A DNA stretch of 64,000 nucleotides from Amylibacter sp. SFDW26 (GCF_009184395.1 NZ_WEIC01000007.1:1-64000); one strand, 5' to 3'; positions 51,551 through 61,428 are shown, counted from the first letter of the stretch. Notes: generated by a model not told the origin, from the letters alone. Numbers and translations are program-made.

Positions 51551-52498
51551 ATGAAAACCTTCCCTATGTTTCTGAAAATGAAAAACCGCCGTGTATTAAT
51601 CATAGGCGGTGGAGAACAAGCCGCGCAGAAAGCACGGCTGATCTTAAAGACAGAAGCTAAAATATGTATCCTGGCAGACCATCTAAATTCTGAATTAGAA
51701 CTTCTAAAAACCGAAGGTCACATAACCCATTTCACAGGGCCATTGACGATTGATTTGTTAAAATCATCAATCCTTACATTCTCTGCAACCGGGTGTTCTG
51801 GTGCGGGCGCTGCACATGCAGCTTTAGCAGAACAAGCGAATAGCATAATTAACGTAGTTGACATGCCTGAATTTTGCGAGGCTATGACACCTTCAATTGT
51901 TGACCGTGATCCTTTTATCATTGCAATTGGCACTGAAGGAAATGCGCCAATCCTTGGCCGTCAAATGAAGAGTAAGATTGAAACCTTTTTAGAACCAGGG
52001 CTGGGCCGATTAGTCTCATTCGCAGGAGCTATGCGCACTGATGTAGCTCAGTACATTGAAGAAAAACAGAGGCGACCTTTTTGGAATTGGGTATTTAATG
52101 GAACGCCAAGACAAGAGTTCGGCAAAGGGAATGAACGCCGTGCATTTGAAATTATAAGAAAACAAATCCAATCTAATGGCATCAATACTTATAAAAATGG
52201 GCATACTGTCATGATAGAAGTATTAGATTCTAACCCCGATAATTTAAGACTTAAGGATCTAAAGAGCCTTCAAGAAGCTGATCTAATCCACTTTAAAAGC
52301 GGGTTTCATGAAGACATATTAGAACTTGCAAGGCGTGATGCACTACGGCAGGCCTATACTCATCTTGAAAACATTCTAAACACTTTGAAAGAACCCAATA
52401 TTAACGAATATAATGAAGGTAAAAATATCGTAGTATTATGCTCTAAGCCATTAGGATCGCTTTCCAAACCCAATCTAAAAGTTATTTCGACAGCCTGA
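51551..52498 (+). CDS. Siroheme synthase CysG-like, precorrin-2 dehydrogenase with a reduced methyltransferase half
   Basis: 315 residues. The N-terminal NAD fold (RRVLIIGGGEQAAQKARLIL) and the CysG dimerisation segments (about 115-205, IIAIGTEGNAPILGRQMKSK) belong to precorrin-2 dehydrogenase/ferrochelatase. From about 210 the sequence follows the start of uroporphyrinogen-III methyltransferase (LRLKDLKSLQEADLIHFKSG, then ILELARRDA). The GAGPGDP-like SAM motif is replaced by EVLDSNPDN, and only about 105 of the usual 250 residues remain. Siroheme for NirB would need a separate CobA/SUMT elsewhere. It is 4 nt after the previous gene. Confidence 0.82.
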   Translation: MKTFPMFLKMKNRRVLIIGGGEQAAQKARLILKTEAKICILADHLNSELELLKTEGHITHFTGPLTIDLLKSSILTFSATGCSGAGAAHAALAEQANSIINVVDMPEFCEAMTPSIVDRDPFIIAIGTEGNAPILGRQMKSKIETFLEPGLGRLVSFAGAMRTDVAQYIEEKQRRPFWNWVFNGTPRQEFGKGNERRAFEIIRKQIQSNGINTYKNGHTVMIEVLDSNPDNLRLKDLKSLQEADLIHFKSGFHEDILELARRDALRQAYTHLENILNTLKEPNINEYNEGKNIVVLCSKPLGSLSKPNLKVISTA

Positions 52499-52596
52499 AT
52501 GTCGCAAACAGACAAAAAGGTGTCATTACGTTACTTTTAAATGTCAGACAATTGAAGTAAATAGAATCCAGTAATTAATTCTATTAGGGTATGATA

Positions 52597-53718
52597 ATGG
52601 CTGGTGCTCAAATATTTCCTTCACGCAGGCTGCGTGCAACACCATTTAGCCGCCGCGTTGAAGCTGCAGGCGTTTCAGGGTACACAGTTTACAACCATAT
52701 GTTGCTACCAACTGTATTTCAGGGTCTAGCTGAAGATTACCACCACCTTAAAAAATATGCCCAGATTTGGGACGTTTCAGCAGAACGCCAAGTTCAATTA
52801 AAAGGCCCTGATGCGCATAAGCTTGCATGCATGATGAGCGCCCGTGATCTACGCAATGCTCAACCGGGTCGCTGTTATTATGCACCAATTTGTAATGAAA
52901 ACGGTGGGCTTTTAAACGATCCAGTAGCTCTATGCATTGCAGAAGACACTTATTGGTTCTCTATTGCTGATAGTGATTTATTACACTGGGCAGCAGGATT
53001 AGCTCAAGGTATGGGATTAGACGTAGAAGTAACCGAGCCAGATGTATCACCACTAGCTATTCAAGGCCCAATGGCAGAAGATTTATTAGTAGATGTCTTT
53101 GGCCCAAAAATTCGTGATATTAAATTCTTCCGTTTCGCTTCTTTCCCTTTCAAGGGGCGGATGTTGAACATCGCGCGATCTGGCTGGTCAAAACAAGGTG
53201 GCTTTGAAATCTATTTGGATGATAGCAGCCTTGGTTTGGATTTATGGGATGCAATCGCCGAAAAGGGCGAACCTTATAATTTACGCGCAGGATGTCCTAA
53301 CCTAATCGAACGTATCGAAAGTGGCCTATTCGGTTACGGCAATGATATGACGATTGAAGATACACCGCTAGAGGTTGGCCTTGATAAGTATTGCGCCCTA
53401 GACAATGACGCAGAATTTATTGGCAAGGAAGCTTTATTGCGTCAGCGCAAAGAAGGCATTCAAAAGAAGCTAATGGGACTTACTATATTAGGTAACCAGT
53501 TGGAACCTGTATCCGTTCCTTTAGCTTGTTTGCACTCAGGTTCAAAAGTCGGCATTGTCACATCTGGTGTTTATTCCCCCGATTTGGACGCTAACATAGC
53601 ATTTGCAATGCTCGATAAATCCGTTTGCGTACCAGGTACAGAGATAGAAGTAAGAACCAGTGGAAATATTCAAATGGCTACGGTTTGTGAGATATCAAGC
53701 TTTGAAACATTAGCTTAA
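52597..53718 (+). CDS. dmdA: DmdA, DMSP demethylase (tetrahydrofolate-dependent)
   Basis: 373 residues of the GcvT fold. It matches remembered Pelagibacter DmdA along its length: GVSGYTVYNHMLLP, WDVSAERQVQL, GRCYYAPI, IARSGWSKQGGFEIYLD and GCPNLIERIES. These distinguish it from glycine-cleavage GcvT and from the GcvT half of dehydrogenases. It moves a methyl group from dimethylsulfoniopropionate to tetrahydrofolate, giving methylmercaptopropionate. ATG 52597 has AGGG at 7-nt spacing; ATG 52591 is too close. Its 3' end overlaps the convergent glycosyltransferase gene by 4 nt. Confidence 0.9.
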   Translation: MAGAQIFPSRRLRATPFSRRVEAAGVSGYTVYNHMLLPTVFQGLAEDYHHLKKYAQIWDVSAERQVQLKGPDAHKLACMMSARDLRNAQPGRCYYAPICNENGGLLNDPVALCIAEDTYWFSIADSDLLHWAAGLAQGMGLDVEVTEPDVSPLAIQGPMAEDLLVDVFGPKIRDIKFFRFASFPFKGRMLNIARSGWSKQGGFEIYLDDSSLGLDLWDAIAEKGEPYNLRAGCPNLIERIESGLFGYGNDMTIEDTPLEVGLDKYCALDNDAEFIGKEALLRQRKEGIQKKLMGLTILGNQLEPVSVPLACLHSGSKVGIVTSGVYSPDLDANIAFAMLDKSVCVPGTEIEVRTSGNIQMATVCEISSFETLA

Positions 53719-54950
53719 AGAACGTAATATCGTTGTTTTAATGCATTCCAAGCGGCTTTTCGAGATTGTGTTTTTGTGTACACAGCATCTTGGTCATCCC
53801 CAATAAGATCATCACACGCTTGAACGGCCGTGAAGATAGTATTTTGTGCTCCTTTATCACACGAAAAACGAACGCTCCCAATTTTCAAGCTGTTTTCACG
53901 TATTTTGCTTTTCAACTTCGCTAGTTTAGAATGGCGCTTCCTAGGCATTTTTAACGCTGTGTCTAACAAATCTAATTTATTTATGCTCTTCGCATATTGT
54001 TTTAAGCTTTGCACAAGTTCAGCACGCAATTTTGGAGTCATTTTATGTGCGTTTTCAACTATAAATTCAAACCATGCAGCATAGTTTATTCTTGCTTTAT
54101 CAATACCACCTATGACACGAGCGGTTTCTAAAGATAGAAAGAAGACTGCAGCGATGTTAGCTCCAAAATCCGCAACATCCAAATTTTTGTCGATAGCATT
54201 CTCTGCCATAAATTTCGCAGCAATCTCTGGAACCTCATTACCAAGAGCAATCTGTTTTTGCGATCCGCCGTTGCTTGCTGGGCTATACCCATTTAACGTA
54301 AATGGGTGGTCACAATACATAAGTTTGCCTCCCTTTAATAAGGAGAGATAACTAAAAAAAATATCTGGTATAGTACAATTAAAAAACTGGCCATCTGAAG
54401 TTTTTAAACTATCGAGGTAGGAACGCGAAACAACTCCATGATATAAAGCAGGATAATATTCTTCGCTCTTCAGGTTGCAATCCACAAGTTCTTGGGAAAG
54501 TTTAGTAACGTTAATTGTATCGACAGATCCAAATAATGAACTTTTCTTAAAGCGCACACCACCTGTTTTAGCATTACCATCTACTGGCCAGCCGTAGCGC
54601 ACAAGAGGCCATTTTAAAACATCGGGGTTCTCATTAGATAAAATCTTCTTCAGGATTGGAATCTGGCGCGGTAAGACCCCATCATCATCTCCAAAGAACA
54701 TGATATAATCACCTGTGCTGTGCTTTAGGCCGTTTTCAAAGTTAGCCCGCATCGAAACTCTCTGACCAGTATTCACATATTTAAAACGCGGGTCATTTAT
54801 CTTAGATAAAACCTCATACGTGTCATCTTGGCTTGCGTTATCACTAACGATGATCTCTACGTTTGGATCATCGACCGCCAATGCGGTTTTAACCGACTCG
54901 CGAAGATATTGAATACGTTCGCGTGTAGGGATAATAATGCTTAGTTTCAT
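53715..54950 (-). CDS. Family 2 glycosyltransferase
   Basis: 411 residues. The GT-A fold is at about 1-230: SIIIPTRERIQYLRESVKTA, NASQDDTYEV, then the DXD-type YIMFFGDDDGVLP near residue 85. The C-terminal 180 residues are mostly helical and basic (KMPRKRHSKLAKLKSKIREN) and are not recognised. It is the leftmost gene of the polysaccharide cluster, 15 bp after the CmcI-like gene on the same strand. The sugar donor is not predictable. Confidence 0.85.
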   Translation of the reverse strand: MKLSIIIPTRERIQYLRESVKTALAVDDPNVEIIVSDNASQDDTYEVLSKINDPRFKYVNTGQRVSMRANFENGLKHSTGDYIMFFGDDDGVLPRQIPILKKILSNENPDVLKWPLVRYGWPVDGNAKTGGVRFKKSSLFGSVDTINVTKLSQELVDCNLKSEEYYPALYHGVVSRSYLDSLKTSDGQFFNCTIPDIFFSYLSLLKGGKLMYCDHPFTLNGYSPASNGGSQKQIALGNEVPEIAAKFMAENAIDKNLDVADFGANIAAVFFLSLETARVIGGIDKARINYAAWFEFIVENAHKMTPKLRAELVQSLKQYAKSINKLDLLDTALKMPRKRHSKLAKLKSKIRENSLKIGSVRFSCDKGAQNTIFTAVQACDDLIGDDQDAVYTKTQSRKAAWNALKQRYYVL

Positions 54951-54965
54951 ATTATTTTGCGTTTC

Positions 54966-55736
54966 TTATTTTACGCGTTTCAAAAATCCATCGGGACAAA
55001 CTGAAATCAAAAGCTTTTCAAACATCTGCTTATCAATTTCAAATTCGGGATGGCGCTCGACATAATCCCACAAAGCGGTCTTTGGATTATCACCTGGTCC
55101 CCAAGGCCGGTCAGGATACATATCTTCAGGTAAATCTTCGACAATACTGTCAAATACAACACAATAGCTTCCAACAGACGTAAGCGGTGCATAGGCTTCT
55201 AATTCTGCTAAAACATGTGAATGTGTATGATTGCTATCCAAGCATACAAGAATCCGTTCATAATCTGCCGCATAATCTTTGACTTGTTGAATAATTTCTG
55301 GAGCAATGCTCGAACCTTGAATCATATCAATACGCGAGGACATAGGGTGCTTTTCTATTTCAATTCTATTGTGCTCACGAATATCGATATCCACACCCAA
55401 AATACGGCGTTTAGATTGAGCAGGATCAATAGTTCTGCCATCTTCAATGGCTTCACACATGTCTAACATCGCTAAAATTGACGCATTATAAATCAAAGAT
55501 CCACCGTGTGCGATGCCCATTTCAACAATCAAATCTGGTTTTACATCCCAGATAATTTCTTGCACTGCTACCATATCTTGTGGGTATTGAATAATAGGGC
55601 GTGTTTGCCACGAAAAGTTATAACAGTACTTTGGTTGTGTTGATGCGCGCATAAAATCAGACGCTGCTTTACGCATCTCTTTTTCGTTTACATAGCTGGC
55701 AACACGATCTTCAACTTCTTTTACAAAATCAGTCAT
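54966..55736 (-). CDS. CmcI/cephalosporin-hydroxylase-family methyltransferase-like protein
   Basis: 256 residues of the CmcI family, a Rossmann SAM-methyltransferase fold often encoded in O-antigen and glycopeptidolipid clusters (rhamnosyl O-methyltransferase relatives). The SAM motif is LIVEMGIAHGGSLIYNASI near residue 70, ILGVDIDIREHN near 112 and the metal-site segment VCLDSNHTHSHV near 165. It probably O-methylates a sugar here. It shares a transcript with the GT2 gene downstream. Confidence 0.78.
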   Translation of the reverse strand: MTDFVKEVEDRVASYVNEKEMRKAASDFMRASTQPKYCYNFSWQTRPIIQYPQDMVAVQEIIWDVKPDLIVEMGIAHGGSLIYNASILAMLDMCEAIEDGRTIDPAQSKRRILGVDIDIREHNRIEIEKHPMSSRIDMIQGSSIAPEIIQQVKDYAADYERILVCLDSNHTHSHVLAELEAYAPLTSVGSYCVVFDSIVEDLPEDMYPDRPWGPGDNPKTALWDYVERHPEFEIDKQMFEKLLISVCPDGFLKRVK

Positions 55737-55752
55737 TATAATTTCCCTAGTC

Positions 55753-55768
55753 TAGACTGTATAGTCTA
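55753..55768. promoter_or_regulatory. TAGACT-GTAT-AGTCTA palindrome upstream of the CmcI-like gene
   Basis: A perfect 6-bp inverted repeat with a 4-nt spacer lies 17 bp before the CmcI-like start, in the 235-bp divergent region up to the epimerase gene. It could be an operator. The rest of this region is AT-rich with nothing else recognised. Confidence 0.3.
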
Positions 55769-55971
55769 TCTCAAGTATTCTATTTCAGGTCAAGCTAGAC
55801 ACCACTCATTGTATGTGGATTCTTGTGAAATTCCTCAAGAACTACTTTATAATATTATAAAAAACATAATTAATTTAAACATTCGATAAAGGCCAATCGC
55901 TTTTAAGCTGTTAAACCTGCCCAAAATAGTAATAAATCCAACATAACACTATTCAAATCAGAGATTATCGA

Positions 55972-56805
55972 ATGGCAAGTATATTACTCACTGGCGCAAC
56001 TGGGTTTGTTGGCACACAAATTCTTAAGCAGCTTGAAATCCAGGGCCACAATATTCGTATTGTCGTGCGGCCCAATTGGGAAAAGCGTATCAAGATCAAT
56101 ACGAACCATACAGATGTCGTAGAGACCAGCGATCTATTCGCGCAAAATACCAAATGGTGGCGGAAAAATTTACAAGATATTGATATCATCATACATGCCG
56201 CTTGGTATGCGGAACCTGGCGTGTATTTAACATCACCCAAAAACAATGACTGTCTTAGGGGAACATTAGAATTAGCGAAAGCAGCAGCGGAGACTAACAT
56301 AAAACGGTTTGTTGGCTTAGGAACCTGCATCGAATATAAAATATCAGATAAGGTGCTATCGCTTGAAACCCCTCTTGCACCGACAACACCATATTCTAAT
56401 TCAAAAGTTAAAGCCTTTGAGAATTTAACAAAGCTATTCGGTAGAACAAAAACGTCTTTTTTATGGTGTCGTTTATTTTACCTTCATGGTGAAGGTGAAG
56501 ATGCACGTCGTCTTGTCCCATTTTTACATGAAAAACTGCGAAATGGCGAAATGGCAGATTTGACAAGCGGCCTTCAAATCAGAGATTTTATCGACGTAAA
56601 GGACGCAGCAAAAATGATTATCAGTGGCACTTTTAGTGCCGTTGAGGGTCCTGCAAATATCTGTACAGGAGTTGGCAAAACCGTAAAAGAACTGGCAGAA
56701 GAGATTGCAGAGATTTATGGGCGCAGAGATTTATTGAATTTTGGAGCACGGGCAGATAATCTAGTAGACCCACCAAGTATTATAGGCGCGCCAACTAGGT
56801 TTTAA
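55972..56805 (+). CDS. NAD-dependent epimerase/dehydratase family protein
   Basis: 277 residues of the extended SDR family. The NAD motif is LLTGATGFVGTQILKQLE at the N-terminus, and the catalytic Tyr/Lys pair is in YSNSKVKAFEN near residue 143. It is on the short side for sugar epimerases (usually 300-330), which fits a nucleotide-sugar reductase or a compact epimerase. It converges on fcl with a 2-bp gap. Substrate unknown. Confidence 0.82.
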   Translation: MASILLTGATGFVGTQILKQLEIQGHNIRIVVRPNWEKRIKINTNHTDVVETSDLFAQNTKWWRKNLQDIDIIIHAAWYAEPGVYLTSPKNNDCLRGTLELAKAAAETNIKRFVGLGTCIEYKISDKVLSLETPLAPTTPYSNSKVKAFENLTKLFGRTKTSFLWCRLFYLHGEGEDARRLVPFLHEKLRNGEMADLTSGLQIRDFIDVKDAAKMIISGTFSAVEGPANICTGVGKTVKELAEEIAEIYGRRDLLNFGARADNLVDPPSIIGAPTRF

Positions 56806-56807
56806 AC

Positions 56808-57755
56808 TTATATTCTCGCTGTTTTCACTAAATTTCTGAATTCTTGTATTGTGCGAACAATGCCTTCTTCCATAGCAATCGATGGCGACCATCCAAGCTC
56901 TTTTAGCTTAGTTGAATCCATTAGCTTGCGCGGCGTACCATCAGGCTTTGTTGTATCTTTGACAATTTCACCACTAAATTCTGAAGCTTTCGCTATCATC
57001 TGCATTAATTCAAAAATACTGACCTCTTGACCACTGCCAATATTAACATGTTCATAGCCTGAATAGTTTTGCATTAAAAACACGAGCGCATCCGCACAAT
57101 CATCCGCATGCATAAATTCCCGCAGTGGGGATCCCGTGCCCCACATAATAACATTATCTGCGTCAGTATTTTTTGCCTCTTCTACTTTACGGATCAAAGC
57201 AGGCATTACATGACTGCTTTCCAAATCATAGTTGTCGCCCGTACCATAAAGATTTGTTGGCATTGCCGAAATATAATCTACACCGTGCTGCTTACGATAC
57301 GCTTGACACAGTTTGATTCCAGCGATTTTAGCAATCGCGTACCATTCGTTGGTTGGCTCTAAAGCCCCTTCTAAAAGTTCGCTTTCTTTGATCGGCTGTT
57401 CTGCAAATTTTGGGTAGATACACGAAGAACCTAGGAACAGAAGCTTCTCAACATTAACATCAAATGCTGCTTTGATGATGTTTGTTTCAATCATCAAATT
57501 ATCATACAGGAAATCCGCAGGCATCGTATCATTCGCTAGAATTCCGCCCACCTTAGCCGCTGCTAAAAACACAGCATCCGGTTTATATTCTTCAAACCAA
57601 GCGTTCACAGCCGCTTGGTCCTTCAAATCCAACTCAGCACGTGTAGCTGTCAAAATGATACAGCCCTCATCCGCTAAGCGGCGGACAATTGCAGAGCCGA
57701 CCATACCACGGTGCCCTGCAACATAAACACGCTTACCTAATAGATCATAGCTCAC
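56808..57755 (-). CDS. fcl: GDP-L-fucose synthase
   Basis: 315 residues. VYVAGHRGMVGSAIVRRL is the near-invariant N-terminal NADP motif of Fcl/WcaG. SSCIYPKFAEQPIKESELLE carries the catalytic Ser/Cys (about 108-110), and YAIAKIAGIKLCQAYRKQ (about 137) the Tyr/Lys pair. It converts GDP-4-keto-6-deoxymannose to GDP-L-fucose. It follows gmd by 2 nt, so both enzymes of the pathway are co-expressed and feed the two fucosyltransferases in the cluster. Confidence 0.95.
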   Translation of the reverse strand: MSYDLLGKRVYVAGHRGMVGSAIVRRLADEGCIILTATRAELDLKDQAAVNAWFEEYKPDAVFLAAAKVGGILANDTMPADFLYDNLMIETNIIKAAFDVNVEKLLFLGSSCIYPKFAEQPIKESELLEGALEPTNEWYAIAKIAGIKLCQAYRKQHGVDYISAMPTNLYGTGDNYDLESSHVMPALIRKVEEAKNTDADNVIMWGTGSPLREFMHADDCADALVFLMQNYSGYEHVNIGSGQEVSIFELMQMIAKASEFSGEIVKDTTKPDGTPRKLMDSTKLKELGWSPSIAMEEGIVRTIQEFRNLVKTARI

Positions 57756-57757
57756 GG

Positions 57758-58804
57758 TTAAGCTTCCCGCTGCGCTTCTTTGAAATCAACTGCAACCATT
57801 TCAGCAACCAAATCATCAAAAGATGTTTGCGGTGTCCAACCTAACTTATCTTTAGCTTTTGTCGCATCACCCAATAGCGTTTCTACCTCTGTTGGGCGGA
57901 AATAGGTTGGATCAACAGAAACGACAACATTACCATTTGCATCACGACCAATTTCGTCAACGCCTTTGCCTTCGAATGTGATTTTCATATCTAAAGCTTT
58001 TGCGGCGGCCAGAACAAAGTCACGTACTGAATATTGAACACCCGTCGCAATCACAAAATCCTCAGGATCATCTTGTTGCAACATCAACCATTGCATTTCT
58101 ACATAATCACGTGCGTGACCCCAGTCACGTTTTGCATCCATGTTACCAAGTTTCAGTTCGTCTTGTGTGCCCAGCTTGATCCGCGCCAAAGCACGTGTGA
58201 TTTTACGCGTCACGAACGTTTCACCTCGTAGTGGGCTTTCATGGTTAAACAAGATGCCATTACAGGCATACAAACCATAAGCTTCGCGATAATTTACAGT
58301 AATCCAATACGCATAAAGCTTTGCAACAGCATATGGGCTACGTGGATAAAATGGCGTAGTCTCTTTTTGTGGGATTTCTTGAACAAGACCATAAAGCTCT
58401 GATGTAGACGCTTGATAGTATTTCGTCTTCTCACCTAAACCCAAAATGCGAATAGCCTCAAGAATACGTAGCGCACCTAAAGCATCAGAGTTTGCTGTAT
58501 ATTCAGGTTCTTCAAAAGACACCGCAACATGGCTTTGCGCAGCCAAGTTATAAACCTCATCAGGTTGCACTTTTTGTAAGATATGCGTCAGGCTTGTACT
58601 GTCCGTCATATCACCGTGATGTAGTTGAAATTGACCAGATTGACCCGCTTCACCTTCGAACAGATGATCAATACGCGCTGTATTAAACAAAGATGTACGT
58701 CGTTTAATACCGTGAACCTCGTAGCCCTTATTAAGCAAGAATTCTGCCAAATATGCCCCGTCTTGTCCCGTTACACCAGTGATTAAAGCTTTCTTTACGC
58801 TCAT
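57758..58804 (-). CDS. gmd: GDP-mannose 4,6-dehydratase
   Basis: 348 residues. [19 protein letters not shown] and [10 protein letters not shown] mark the family, with [18 protein letters not shown] (about 131-148) and the catalytic [10 protein letters not shown] near 157. It makes GDP-4-keto-6-deoxy-D-mannose, the precursor for GDP-L-fucose (by Fcl) and possibly other deoxysugars. It lies 14 nt after the GT10 gene on the same strand. Confidence 0.95.
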   Translation of the reverse strand: MSVKKALITGVTGQDGAYLAEFLLNKGYEVHGIKRRTSLFNTARIDHLFEGEAGQSGQFQLHHGDMTDSTSLTHILQKVQPDEVYNLAAQSHVAVSFEEPEYTANSDALGALRILEAIRILGLGEKTKYYQASTSELYGLVQEIPQKETTPFYPRSPYAVAKLYAYWITVNYREAYGLYACNGILFNHESPLRGETFVTRKITRALARIKLGTQDELKLGNMDAKRDWGHARDYVEMQWLMLQQDDPEDFVIATGVQYSVRDFVLAAAKALDMKITFEGKGVDEIGRDANGNVVVSVDPTYFRPTEVETLLGDATKAKDKLGWTPQTSFDDLVAEMVAVDFKEAQREA

Positions 58805-58818
58805 GTCTTTTCCTACTT

Positions 58819-59694
58819 CTAATCCAAGCTACCACGGATCGTTTCTGCCGCGCGCTTAATATAATCTGCATGCTCATATGCAAACTGCTTATTTTTCTTA
58901 ATCCATTCCATGCGGGACTCATAGTCCGAAACACTAGTTTGTTCTAATGCTGCATTAATTTCTGCGGCAGAAGTACAAATAATCATACCACGCGGATCAA
59001 AATAGTCGGCAACATTTGGCACCCCCCAATAAATTGGAACCGTTTCGCACAAACACGCATCAACCAACTTTTCAGAAAAATAATCTTTTTCGCGCACATT
59101 CTCGATGACAATAGAGTATCTATAAGGGGCTAAACCATCTGCTTTGTTATCAAACGGCTTATAACCACGCCCCATAATATCAACATCAAGGCCTATATTT
59201 CGAATGTGATCAACGATTTCATGCCGTAATTTATGCCCTTCTAGGTTACGTCGAGCAGACGCAATTAAAGATGCCATCTTATTCTTGGTCGTATCAATCT
59301 GGTCGATGTCCGTAAGAAATGTTGATCCGAAATATAAAAATAGCCCGTTCTTAATTTTACCTAACAAAGGCGCATTCTTGGTCATAACTTTATAAAAGCG
59401 CCAGTTGAGCCACCTTGCAAAACTTAAATACACCTGATGGACTGCATCAGGTTCTACAATCATAACTGATATTTTTGCCTTTACACCAAACCGCGGGAAA
59501 AAAAATACAGGTTTACGGGGGTACGTAATAAGATGATCTTTGTTGTCTAGATCACGCAAGCATCCATTCATTAATCTTTGTGGGCGCCCCAGTGGCCACT
59601 CTAGATCATCCAAAGACATCGTTGCCAATTTACGCGTAGGCCATTTCCCATATGGGACAACAGCAACAGCAGGAAGATCATCATTTACAGTCAT
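58819..59694 (-). CDS. Family GT10 fucosyltransferase (alpha-1,3/1,4 type)
   Basis: 291 residues. The GT10 signature lies at about 225-260: [20 protein letters not shown] followed by the segment ending [13 protein letters not shown], which binds GDP-fucose in alpha-1,3-fucosyltransferases. No membrane anchor. The N-terminal half would bind the acceptor and is more divergent. Adjacent gmd and fcl support fucose as the donor sugar. Linkage cannot be told from sequence alone. Confidence 0.85.
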   Translation of the reverse strand: MTVNDDLPAVAVVPYGKWPTRKLATMSLDDLEWPLGRPQRLMNGCLRDLDNKDHLITYPRKPVFFFPRFGVKAKISVMIVEPDAVHQVYLSFARWLNWRFYKVMTKNAPLLGKIKNGLFLYFGSTFLTDIDQIDTTKNKMASLIASARRNLEGHKLRHEIVDHIRNIGLDVDIMGRGYKPFDNKADGLAPYRYSIVIENVREKDYFSEKLVDACLCETVPIYWGVPNVADYFDPRGMIICTSAAEINAALEQTSVSDYESRMEWIKKNKQFAYEHADYIKRAAETIRGSLD

Positions 59695-59697
59695 ATG

Positions 59698-60603
59698 TTA
59701 ACTCAGTTTATAGAATGAGTTATTCCGACTACGCCCAACTAACTGATAATTCAACTGCTCAAATGCTTTTGTGCACCCAGGATAGTCGGTATCGGCTGTA
59801 GGATGCTCAATAACAATCCGCTGCGGTAATTGTTCTTTTGGGGCGTTCATCAAGAATGGAACAAGCGCCTTGTCTTCATGCCCTTCAATATCAATCTTTA
59901 GCCCATGAATAGTTTTAATAGATTTCTCATCTAGGATAGATGCAAGAGTACGAATAGGAATACCTTCATTCTTACTCTCATCTACGGCAACAATGGCAAC
60001 ATCATTCTTACGAATAACAAGAGAGCCGCATCCATCTATGTCACTAACAGCAGTTGATACCATGTCTAAGTTATTTAACCCTGAAGCATGAGCATTAAAT
60101 TTCAGGCGCATTGCCATAAGTGGGTTAGCATCTATCGAAATCGTCTTCCCCTTGGGGGAAGCGTAAGCCATAGGCTGAGAATACAAACCAATATTAGACC
60201 CCATATCAACAAAATTAGCATCTTCTGCTGCATCTTCTATTAAGAAATCTAGATCAGCGTGATTATAATCGGGGTTTAATAATAACCCATATTCAATCAG
60301 ATTATGTTCCCCCCAAATACGGTACGCACAATCCCTGAAAAATATATCCAACGGCCCGTTTGATAGAGACATAATAAATGTTGCATACCCCCCTCTAAAA
60401 ACCCCCCTTTTCAGAATAGTTTTTTGCCCAACAGATATTAATAGTCGTTGCAGTAAATTCGGTGCGAAAGCCCCAAAAGCTGCAGCATCAAAATTATCAC
60501 CACCAGTCAGCTCGTCCGCAGTTAATGCGCGCCATACACCAGTCATATATTTTATTTCCCCTAATCGTAATAAACTCCTAAACAAAAGTGCATTGTTTTT
60601 CAA
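59698..60603 (-). CDS. FkbM-family methyltransferase
   Basis: 301 residues. A long N-terminal extension (about 1-110) precedes the SAM fold: NFVDMGSNIGLYSQPMAYAS, TISIDANP, then the family hallmark LKIDIEGHEDKALVPFL near residue 238. FkbM proteins O-methylate sugars or polyketides. It is 3 nt before the GT10 gene on the same strand, so methylation of a fucose residue is a reasonable guess. It is divergent from a second FkbM gene. Confidence 0.85.
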   Translation of the reverse strand: MKNNALLFRSLLRLGEIKYMTGVWRALTADELTGGDNFDAAAFGAFAPNLLQRLLISVGQKTILKRGVFRGGYATFIMSLSNGPLDIFFRDCAYRIWGEHNLIEYGLLLNPDYNHADLDFLIEDAAEDANFVDMGSNIGLYSQPMAYASPKGKTISIDANPLMAMRLKFNAHASGLNNLDMVSTAVSDIDGCGSLVIRKNDVAIVAVDESKNEGIPIRTLASILDEKSIKTIHGLKIDIEGHEDKALVPFLMNAPKEQLPQRIVIEHPTADTDYPGCTKAFEQLNYQLVGRSRNNSFYKLS

Positions 60604-60693
60604 GAAATCTTAAGTTATCCGCGTGGAAACTATATTTGCGTAATTAACATAATGACGTAAATTAAGTGTACCAGATCATGTGGAGGGGAAACC

Positions 60694-61428
60694 ATGAAAA
60701 TTGCACAAGGGCTAGAAACCTGGGTTAAAACACGCTTGCCAACATCATTGCGTGACCGATTACACCAATCAAAATATCGCTATATCATGCGCAAAACAAA
60801 ACCAATTGAACTGATTGTTCATATTGGAGCTCACTATGCTGAAGATAGATTTTTTTACGAAGAACTTGGCGCAGAAACCGTTTTATGGATCGAAGCTGAT
60901 CCTGGTACATTTAAAACATTGAAAAGCACACTTAACGAACACCCTAAAAATACTACCAACCACCTCATGGAATGTGCATTGGTGTCATCACATGATGACA
61001 CTGTATTAGAGTTCTACAAATTCAATGGTGATGGCGCGTCCTCTTCTGTTTATAGGGCAAGCGAACGACTAAGAGAAACTTTTGAGCATGTACACGAAAC
61101 AGGCGAAGTTTTAAAACTAAAGTCAAAAACCCTTACATCTATTTTAGAAGCCCATAATATCGACATTAAGAATGCAGAAAATTCCATGCTTGTTGTTGAC
61201 GTGCAAGGCCACGAAATGGCTGTCTTAGAAGGGGCAACTCAAGCCATTTCCGAATTTAAGTTTTGCAAATGCGAAGTATCGAGAATTGAAATCTACACGG
61301 GTGGGGCGCAATTCTGTGATGTAGATGACTACTTCCGATCAAAACAATTTAAGCTATCATCTCACCCATATTGGCGGGTCCCTAAACATGGTGATGTTTT
61401 ATACACCAATATAAAAGACCCTAAATAG
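60694..61428 (+). CDS. FkbM-family methyltransferase (second, divergent)
   Basis: 244 residues, preceded by GGAGGGG. The SAM motif is VHIGAHYAEDRFFYEELGAE near residue 50 with VLWIEADP after it, and the family segment MLVVDVQGHEMAVLEGA near 170. It has Val-Gln where most members have Ile-Glu (DIEG), as in a known FkbM subgroup. It is only loosely related to its neighbour, so it is not a recent duplicate. Its 3' end overlaps the convergent GT11 gene by 8 nt. Confidence 0.83.
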   Translation: MKIAQGLETWVKTRLPTSLRDRLHQSKYRYIMRKTKPIELIVHIGAHYAEDRFFYEELGAETVLWIEADPGTFKTLKSTLNEHPKNTTNHLMECALVSSHDDTVLEFYKFNGDGASSSVYRASERLRETFEHVHETGEVLKLKSKTLTSILEAHNIDIKNAENSMLVVDVQGHEMAVLEGATQAISEFKFCKCEVSRIEIYTGGAQFCDVDDYFRSKQFKLSSHPYWRVPKHGDVLYTNIKDPK

